NCBI GenBank assembly: GCA_002529645.1
Contig: NAEP01000042.1
Coordinates: 1-64,000 of the forward strand
Length of the DNA: 64,000 nt
Direction: 5' to 3'
Source of the DNA: Candidatus Lumbricidiphila eiseniae
GTDB lineage: Bacteria > Actinomycetota > Actinomycetes > Actinomycetales > Microbacteriaceae
Shown: positions 56,286 to 64,000 of the stretch, piece by piece
Position numbering within the stretch: position 1 is the stretch's first letter
Layout of the letters: every line of letters begins with the position of its first letter
Position numbers and translations under genes: made by a program
The notes under the pieces: model-generated
Database searches by the model: none
What the model was told of the DNA's origin: nothing
The model's input: the letters and a program-made list of their open reading frames with translations, nothing else

Positions 56286-57488
56286 TTACGGTGTCGCGAG
56301 TGCCTCGGTCGGCGAGAGTCGAGATGCCCGGCCCGCCGGATACAGCCCCGCGATGACTCCCACGAAGAGCGTCGCTAGGAGGCCACCGGCTGTGGCCCAC
56401 ATCGGAACCGACACCGGCCACGCCCGGGCAGCCGCGTACCCGGTGGTAGCCGCGATTCCGATGATGACGCCGCCTATGCCACCGATCATCGCAAGGAGAA
56501 ACGACTCCATGAGGAACTGGAGCCGAATGTGCCCTCGCGTTGCCCCGAGCGAACGCCGTAATCCAATCTCGCCACGTCGTTCCAACACCGAAATCACCAT
56601 TGTGTTGGCGACCCCAACCCCACCGACGACGAGCGCGACCGCGCCCACACCGAGCAACAATCCGGTGAACGAATCGTCGGCGGCTTCCTTTGCGCGGAGC
56701 GCGTCCGATGGGCGTGACACCTCGACCTCGTTCGCTGCCATCGGGTTGGCGGTGGCTGCCAAGACATCCTTCACTGCGGTCACCGACTCTTCTTGAATCC
56801 GCGTAAAGATGGAGGTGGGATGTCCGTCAAACTTGAGCAGGCTCTTGGCCACGGGCCATCCGATCATGACTCCCGAGTCGAGCGACGGAGCCAGCGGAGC
56901 CATGTTAAGGATTCCGATGACCGTGAACCACGCGTTACCAACTCGCACCTGGACGTCAGCGCCAACTCGATCAATTCCGAGCGACTCAGCCGTTGTTGTT
57001 CCCAGTACGACCGTCGGGAAATTCTCGGTGGCTTTGGTCAACCACTGCCCTTTCGCCAGCGTTGCGCTAACCGTTTTCATGAGATCCAAGTCGACCGCGT
57101 ACGTGCCGATGCCACCGGATCGTTCGAGAGGAATGCGATCATTTCGATAGACCGCGACATCGGGCACCATGCCGATGGCGGAAACGTCGGTGACCGGGGC
57201 AATTCGCGAGATCATCTGGGGTGCTTCGTCAGGCATTGATGCTGCTTTGCCGAATATATTCGACCCGGACTTAACCGTCAGGAGGTTGGTACCCAGTTTG
57301 GCGAGCTTTCGATCAAAATCGGCGCGACCTGAGTTAGAAATTCCGACAACTCCGATCATTGCGGCAATACCAATCGCAATTCCCAACGCCGCAAGCACGA
57401 CCCGAGTCGGTCGGGAACGCAGAGCGGATCCACTAACTTTGACCAGATCACGCAGCCGAATATGTGCGGGACGTAGCTGTCGACTCAT
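56286..57488 (-). CDS. MacB/FtsX-type ABC transporter permease
   Basis: RPTRVVLAALGIAIGIAAMIGVVGISNSGRADFDRKLAKLGTNLLTV...ERRGEIGLRRSLGATRGHIRLQFLMES. Confidence 0.9.
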   Translation of the reverse strand: MSRQLRPAHIRLRDLVKVSGSALRSRPTRVVLAALGIAIGIAAMIGVVGISNSGRADFDRKLAKLGTNLLTVKSGSNIFGKAASMPDEAPQMISRIAPVTDVSAIGMVPDVAVYRNDRIPLERSGGIGTYAVDLDLMKTVSATLAKGQWLTKATENFPTVVLGTTTAESLGIDRVGADVQVRVGNAWFTVIGILNMAPLAPSLDSGVMIGWPVAKSLLKFDGHPTSIFTRIQEESVTAVKDVLAATANPMAANEVEVSRPSDALRAKEAADDSFTGLLLGVGAVALVVGGVGVANTMVISVLERRGEIGLRRSLGATRGHIRLQFLMESFLLAMIGGIGGVIIGIAATTGYAAARAWPVSVPMWATAGGLLATLFVGVIAGLYPAGRASRLSPTEALATP

Positions 57489-58144
57489 GCCGCGACCTCA
57501 CCGTCTTTGATATTGATTTGGCGCGGAGCGCTCGCCGCGACATCCGGATCATGGGTAATAACGATGACTGTGGTGCCCTCCTTGTGGAGGTCGTCAAGTA
57601 GGCTCATAACATCGTCACCGGAGCGTGAATCGAGGTTCCCGGTTGGTTCGTCGGCGAGCAAAATGGTTGGCGATCCGGCCGTCGCACGGGCAACGGCAAC
57701 CCGCTGTCGTTCTCCACCCGACAGTTCGTGCGGTCGATGGTCAAGGCGGTGACCCAACCCGACCCGTTCCAACGCTGTGGCAGCCAGTTTTCGCCGCCGC
57801 GCGGGATCGATTCCCTGATACAGCATTCCCTCTGACACGTTCTCCAGCGCACTCACCCCGGGCGCGAGGTGGAACTGCTGGAAGACAAACCCAATCCGTT
57901 GTGCACGCAATGCCGAGAGTTCCCGATCGGTGAGAGTGGCAATGTTGTAACCGTCAATCGTCACCGTGCCAGAGCTGGGACGGTCAAGAGTTCCGACCAG
58001 TTGCAGCAGGGTTGATTTCCCCGAGCCCGACGGACCAACGATCGTAACGAACTCGCCTTCCTCAATGGTGAGGCTGGCGTCTCTGAGGGCCACCACCCCG
58101 TCGTATTCCTTTCGAACATTCTCGAGAACGATCAGCGCGGTCAT
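57485..58144 (-). CDS. MacB-type ABC transporter ATP-binding protein
   Basis: GPSGSGKSTLLQLVGTLDRPSSGTV...LSGGERQRVAVARATAGSPTILLADEPTGNLD. Confidence 0.95.
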   Translation of the reverse strand: MTALIVLENVRKEYDGVVALRDASLTIEEGEFVTIVGPSGSGKSTLLQLVGTLDRPSSGTVTIDGYNIATLTDRELSALRAQRIGFVFQQFHLAPGVSALENVSEGMLYQGIDPARRRKLAATALERVGLGHRLDHRPHELSGGERQRVAVARATAGSPTILLADEPTGNLDSRSGDDVMSLLDDLHKEGTTVIVITHDPDVAASAPRQINIKDGEVAA

Positions 58145-59319
58145 GAGGCTGGGACCACCACTTTGGTTCCCTCATCGATACCGTCACCGCTGATCTCTAC
58201 TTTTCCTTTCGAGAACAGACCGGTTGTGACACCAACGAGCTTGGACGGCGGCGCGCTCTTCCCCCCCTCGGCGCTCTCAGACACAACCTCCACCGCGTAG
58301 CCACCTTCACTGAGGGCGAGCAGGGCAGTAATCGGCACTATCAACACCCCCGTTCGGGAGTCGGACACAAAGACAGCCTTTGCGGTGGATGCCCCGGCCA
58401 GCGTGATTGCACTGCTGTCGTTTGGTGTGATGATGACGCGGAGTTGTGTGTTTTTGCTGTCCTCACCCGACACCCCCCCGCCCTGTGAGTTTGACGTGGT
58501 CACAGCGGTGGAGACCGAGGTTATCGTGCCGTCAAAGGTCGCATTGTCGGGCATCGTGACCTTAACCGCCTTGCCGGGGATCGCGTAGTTGGAATCGGTC
58601 GTGTCTAGGTCGATGGTAACAACGCGGGTCTTGCTCGACACCGTCATGATCGCGCCCGAGGCGGGATCTCCAACTCCAACGGACAGCGCCGTAACCTGCA
58701 TCGGGCCCGGCGCGATGTGTACAAGCCGGGTCTGCACAATGCCGGTCTTTTCTTGACCAAGGCTGGCCTGCCACTTCTTCACCGCCGTTGCTGTGCCCGC
58801 AGTGAACTTAGTGTCAACGTCGAATCCCTTGTAGCCCATCGCCGCAAGATTCTCCTCGAGTTGCTGCACATCAGCACCCGTATCATCGGTCTGCAGGGTC
58901 CGGTAGAACGGCAGTTCACCGTACAACAACACGATCGGCCCCTCGTCGACTCGGGCAAGCACACCGCCACGCTCCACAGTGGTGCCTACCACGGGAAGCC
59001 AGGTCACTGTGCCGCTCGGAGCTCGCACCGTTGACTGCCGAGCGTACCCGAGTGTTCCTGATCTTTCGAACGTTGAGGTGAGATCCCCCCTTGTCACGGC
59101 GACGGTTGACGCGGCGGCTGGACCCTTCGGGGGAGGGGGGGGGCTAAAGCTAAAGCCGTTTGCGGCAGCAACGGTCAGCCCCACACCAAGAACCAGCACG
59201 CCAACAACAACGATCGAAACGACCGTGCGCCGGGCTCCGCGCGAATTCCTTGTTCGGGGCTCATCCGATGACTCGTGCGACAAGCGAACAGGTGCTGTGA
59301 TGTTACGTCGCGCGTTCAC
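58141..59319 (-). CDS. MacA/HlyD-like periplasmic adaptor with peptidoglycan-binding region
   Basis: Single N-terminal TM, DDTGADVQQLEENLAAMGYKGFDVDTKFTAGTATAVKKWQ (PG_binding_1-like), then adaptor core. Confidence 0.85.
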   Translation of the reverse strand: MNARRNITAPVRLSHESSDEPRTRNSRGARRTVVSIVVVGVLVLGVGLTVAAANGFSFSPPPPPKGPAAASTVAVTRGDLTSTFERSGTLGYARQSTVRAPSGTVTWLPVVGTTVERGGVLARVDEGPIVLLYGELPFYRTLQTDDTGADVQQLEENLAAMGYKGFDVDTKFTAGTATAVKKWQASLGQEKTGIVQTRLVHIAPGPMQVTALSVGVGDPASGAIMTVSSKTRVVTIDLDTTDSNYAIPGKAVKVTMPDNATFDGTITSVSTAVTTSNSQGGGVSGEDSKNTQLRVIITPNDSSAITLAGASTAKAVFVSDSRTGVLIVPITALLALSEGGYAVEVVSESAEGGKSAPPSKLVGVTTGLFSKGKVEISGDGIDEGTKVVVPAS

Positions 59320-59843
59320 TACTGACCTCCCTGCTGCGGCCTGTTTTCTGTCTCACACTTCTTTAACGCATCAGTGAACGCTTTATCGTTGAAGTCGAAC
59401 TCTGGGGACTCGCTGAGCTGCAACGAACCTGAGGCGTCTGGGTCTGGAAATTTTTCAAAACCGGACTTGCGCATGCACGCAGACATCTTTTTCATCGCCG
59501 CAATCATCTCCGGCGAGTTGAGGTCACCGACGGCACTTTTCATGTATTTCCCGCAGGCCGCCAACGCTGCATCTAAGACCTTCGGATCGGTGTCTTTGCC
59601 GCCAGCTTCCAGAGCACCGCCCTTCTGGCCAGGGCCCGGGTCTGGCATGTTCACTCCGTTTTCCCTCATGCACTGGACGAACTTAAGCTCCGGATCCACC
59701 GAACTGGTGGCGGCTGTTGGTTTCCCTGATGCTGTCGCGAGAGTCGCAACCTTCGGTGTGCTCTGGGAACAGCCCGTGAGCGCGAGCGCGCCGATCATCG
59801 CCACGGCAACGATTCTTCCGATTGATACTGACTTATGTAACAT
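59319..59843 (-). CDS. secreted lipoprotein
   Basis: AVAMIGALALTGCSQSTPK lipobox; overlaps the adaptor gene. Confidence 0.8.
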   Translation of the reverse strand: MLHKSVSIGRIVAVAMIGALALTGCSQSTPKVATLATASGKPTAATSSVDPELKFVQCMRENGVNMPDPGPGQKGGALEAGGKDTDPKVLDAALAACGKYMKSAVGDLNSPEMIAAMKKMSACMRKSGFEKFPDPDASGSLQLSESPEFDFNDKAFTDALKKCETENRPQQGGQ

Positions 59844-60002
59844 GCGTTCGGTCCTCGAGATTGTTCGTTAGCACCGCATCTTCTCGCACGAGAGGGAGCG
59901 GCATCCTGGATCTGTGCTACCAGTCAAGCAGATCTAATGTTTCCTGGCCGTCACCATCCGTGCTAACACGAAATTAACGTACCTTCACGGAAGAATGGGC
60001 GT

Positions 60003-60659
60003 GTGCGCATCCTTGTGGTAGAAGATGAACCCCTGTTGGCGGAGGCAGTTGCCGAGTGGCTGCGAAAATCTGCCCACGCCGTCGATGTCGTGATGGATGG
60101 AGATTCAGCCATTGAGCGAGCATCCGTTAACGATTACGACCTCGTCGTGCTTGACCGCGATCTGCCGCTCCTGCACGGTGACGACGTATGCCGCCGCATA
60201 ACAGCGGTCGAGAATCCGCCGCGAGTCTTGATGCTGACCGCCGCGGGCAGTCTTGACGACCGCGTCGCCGGCCTCGTCATGGGTGCTGACGATTATCTGC
60301 CGAAACCGTTTGCGTTCGTAGAGCTCGGAGCGCGAGTCGAGGCGCTCGGTCGACGATCACGACCCGCAGCCCCGCCGGTGCTTGTGCGCGCTGGTCTTCG
60401 AGTTGATACCCACCGCCGCGAGGTTGTCCGCGACGGTCGCTACGTGCCGCTATCGAAGAAGGAGTATGCGGTGTTGCTGGAACTGCTGCTCGCAGACGGG
60501 GCGCCCGTCTCAGCGGAACAACTCCTCGAAAAAGCGTGGGATGAAAACATTGATCCGTTCACCGGCGTCGTGCGCCTGACGATCCTCAAATTGCGACGAA
60601 AGCTCGGCGACCCACAAATCATTGAAACCGAAGCCGGGGTGGGGTACCACATCACATGA
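60003..60659 (+). CDS. OmpR-family response regulator
   Basis: VRILVVEDEPLLAEAVAEWLRKSAHAVDVVMDG...Trans_reg_C. Confidence 0.9.
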   Translation: MRILVVEDEPLLAEAVAEWLRKSAHAVDVVMDGDSAIERASVNDYDLVVLDRDLPLLHGDDVCRRITAVENPPRVLMLTAAGSLDDRVAGLVMGADDYLPKPFAFVELGARVEALGRRSRPAAPPVLVRAGLRVDTHRREVVRDGRYVPLSKKEYAVLLELLLADGAPVSAEQLLEKAWDENIDPFTGVVRLTILKLRRKLGDPQIIETEAGVGYHIT

Positions 60660-61873
60660 AACAGCATCGTGGAACGCTGCGTGGTCGATTAACCCTGGTG
60701 TACGGGACACTCTTCCTTGTCGCCGGACTGGTAACTCTCCTGCTCACGTGGGCGCTGGTGCAGCAACAGCTCGTTATCATGACGAGCGGTTCGAATATGA
60801 TTCCTGATGGCATTCCAGCCACCATCCCTCCGCCGGGCTCTCTCGCTTTCCCTGACGGACAGTTTCTGCAGCCCTCCGACCCGATCGTGAAATTGCTCAA
60901 CACGGTCCGTACTGACGCTCTTCGGTCATTGATTACGCAGGGCGCTATAGCCGTTGTTCTCGTAGGTGGATTGACAAGCTGGATCGGCTGGTTGGTGGCC
61001 GGTCATATGCTCCGTCCGCTCGCGACAATTACCGACACCGCCCGCCGGATCGCCCAGGCACCCGATGCCGACCGCCGGATTCACGAACGCATCGGACTCG
61101 CTGACGCTCCTCAGGAGATCATGGAGCTTGCCAACACGTTCGACGGGATGCTGGCCCGACTCGACACAAGCTTCGACGGACAACGACGCTTCATTGCCAA
61201 TGCCTCACACGAACTGCGAACCCCACTGACCCTCAATCGAGCACTTATTGAGGTGTCTACGAGCCGGTCGGATGCCTCCGCTGACGTGCAACTTCTTGGC
61301 AACACTCTGCTCGACATCAACGCCCGACACGAACAACTCATTGAGGGCCTACTCTTGCTCGCACGATCCGAGCAAGAACTGACAGAGCGCAGATTCATTG
61401 ATCTGGCCGATATCGTCGAACACGTCGTTGAACAGGTCACAGCATTGGAAACTGCGCCGACTATCACTGTTGAGGCATCCGAATCGCCCACTGTCGGAGA
61501 CGCCATACTGTTGGAACAGCTGGTCCGAAATCTGCTTAACAACAGCATTCAGCACAACCTGCCCACCAATGGTTGGGTTCATCTGGATGTCCGTAGCCGG
61601 GCACCGCACGCTGTTCTTACAATCGCCAACTCCGGCCCCGTTATTGCCCGCTACGAGCTGAAATCCCTCGTTGAACCGTTCCGACGGCTGGGAACACAGC
61701 GCACCTCACGTTCACGGGGAGTGGGGCTCGGTCTCTCGATCGTTCAGTCGATCGTTCAGGCTCATAACGGAACAATCGATTTGGATGCCCCGCCCACCGG
61801 TGGTCTCGTTGTCACCGTCACCCTTCCGGGTGAGACGTACGGGCTGGACGATGACGCGGCCCAGGGCGGCTAG
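60656..61873 (+). CDS. sensor histidine kinase
   Basis: HAMP region, RRFIANASHELRTPLTLNRALIE, GVGLGLSIVQSIVQAHNG; 4-nt overlap with the regulator. Confidence 0.9.
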   Translation: MKQHRGTLRGRLTLVYGTLFLVAGLVTLLLTWALVQQQLVIMTSGSNMIPDGIPATIPPPGSLAFPDGQFLQPSDPIVKLLNTVRTDALRSLITQGAIAVVLVGGLTSWIGWLVAGHMLRPLATITDTARRIAQAPDADRRIHERIGLADAPQEIMELANTFDGMLARLDTSFDGQRRFIANASHELRTPLTLNRALIEVSTSRSDASADVQLLGNTLLDINARHEQLIEGLLLLARSEQELTERRFIDLADIVEHVVEQVTALETAPTITVEASESPTVGDAILLEQLVRNLLNNSIQHNLPTNGWVHLDVRSRAPHAVLTIANSGPVIARYELKSLVEPFRRLGTQRTSRSRGVGLGLSIVQSIVQAHNGTIDLDAPPTGGLVVTVTLPGETYGLDDDAAQGG

Positions 61874-61921
61874 CCGGAACGGCGTAGCACTATTGGTTCG
61901 CACTTTGTGTGCGCCGGATCA

Positions 61922-62986
<1,065 letters not shown>

Positions 62987-62991
62987 CTAGG

Positions 62992-64000
62992 CTACCGTCC
63001 AGTTCCAGCGTGCACGACAGCATCCTCCTCCGCATCGAGTTCAAACGCGGTGTGTACCGCGAGCGCGGCCTGGTTAACGCTGTCAGCACGGGTGATGACC
63101 GAGATTCTAATTTCACTCGTTGTGATCATTTCAATATTGATGCCAGCGTCGAAGAGGGCCTCGAAAAGTCGGGCGGATACCCCGGTCGATGACCGCATTG
63201 CAGCACCAACCACCGAGAGTTTTCCGATCTGGTCGTCGTACTGCAATGACTCAAAACCGATATCGTCCTTGGCAGCTCCAAGCGCCGAGAGGGTTTTCTC
63301 ACCGTCGGTTTTGGGGAGGGTAAAGGAAATATCGGTTCGTCCGGTAGCCGCGACCGAAACGTTCTGTACGATCATGTCGACGTTTGCATCGGTTCCTGCC
63401 ACGATCTTGAAAATCTTCGCGGCGACGCCGGGGATGTCCGGCACCCCCACGACGGTAATTTTTGCTTGGGACAGGTCAATTGCAACTCCAGCAATAACGG
63501 ATTCTTCCACCTCTGCTCCTTCCGGAAGCCGCGCCGGGTCGTAAACGACCGTCCCCGGACTGTTGTTGAATGACGAACGAACACGAAGCGTAACCCCGTG
63601 GCGGCGTGCGTATTCCACCGCACGAATGTGAAGAACCTTGGCACCGGATGCCGCGAGCTCCAGCATTTCCTCGCTTGAGATGTGCGCGAGCTGGCGCGCC
63701 CGTTTCACAGCTCGAGGGTCAGACGTAAATATGCCATCAACATCGGTGTAGATCTCACACAGGTCAGCACCCAGCGCAGCGGCCAGCGCGACCGCGGTCG
63801 TGTCGCTGCCGCCACGCCCGAGGGTTGTGATGTCACGGGTGTCGCGATTGAACCCTTGGAACCCCGCGACAATGACAATGGCACCTTCGTGCAGAGCCTC
63901 GCGTAGGCGCACCGGGCTGACATCGACAATCTTCGCGGCACCGTGGGTGGCGTCCGTGATCATCCCGGCCTGGCTACCCGTGTATGAGCGAGCTTCGTAG
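62992..64000 (-). CDS. lysC: aspartate kinase (C-terminal part; runs off the right edge)
   Basis: ..[29 protein letters not shown]...[31 protein letters not shown] plus ACT domains; reading frame open to 64000. Confidence 0.95.
   Translation of the reverse strand, partial: YEARSYTGSQAGMITDATHGAAKIVDVSPVRLREALHEGAIVIVAGFQGFNRDTRDITTLGRGGSDTTAVALAAALGADLCEIYTDVDGIFTSDPRAVKRARQLAHISSEEMLELAASGAKVLHIRAVEYARRHGVTLRVRSSFNNSPGTVVYDPARLPEGAEVEESVIAGVAIDLSQAKITVVGVPDIPGVAAKIFKIVAGTDANVDMIVQNVSVAATGRTDISFTLPKTDGEKTLSALGAAKDDIGFESLQYDDQIGKLSVVGAAMRSSTGVSARLFEALFDAGINIEMITTSEIRISVITRADSVNQAALAVHTAFELDAEEDAVVHAGTGR

Overview
Actinobacterial (probably Microbacteriaceae-like; inferred from gene content and order) chromosomal window. 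About 1-16.5 kb is a prophage or integrated element. It has a tyrosine integrase beside a tRNA 3'-end att duplication, HicAB, a divergent XRE pair, a leftward replication module with several frameshifted genes, and a tandemly duplicated M23-peptidase/45-aa ORF/lipoprotein cassette. No terminase, capsid or tail genes were recognised. About 16.6-20.3 kb is decayed DNA containing a MacAB-type ABC exporter pseudogene. From 20.6 to 64 kb is mostly intact core genome: LCP, DUF4032, PlsC-MMPL operon, rlmB-cysS-ispDF-carD, SenX3/RegX3/PhoU, gpmA, acs, PonA-type PBP, tRNA-Pro, ugd, tdk, mqo, KDG/KDPG genes, an intact MacAB exporter with a two-component system, asd and lysC. The most striking signal is a family of 13 dispersed CRISPR-like units. 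Each has two or three copies of a locus-specific ~26-30 bp sequence, usually with an internal dyad, separated by ~32-33 bp of unrelated sequence (period 59-63, mostly 60-61). The repeat sequence differs at every locus but the geometry is nearly constant, and it matches type I-E CRISPR geometry (28/29 + 32/33). My leading hypothesis is ectopic 'neo-CRISPR' insertion by a Cas1-Cas2-like integrase into hairpin or terminator-like sites. No cas gene lies in the window, so this is inference to be tested. All coordinates and alignments were read by eye without any tool.
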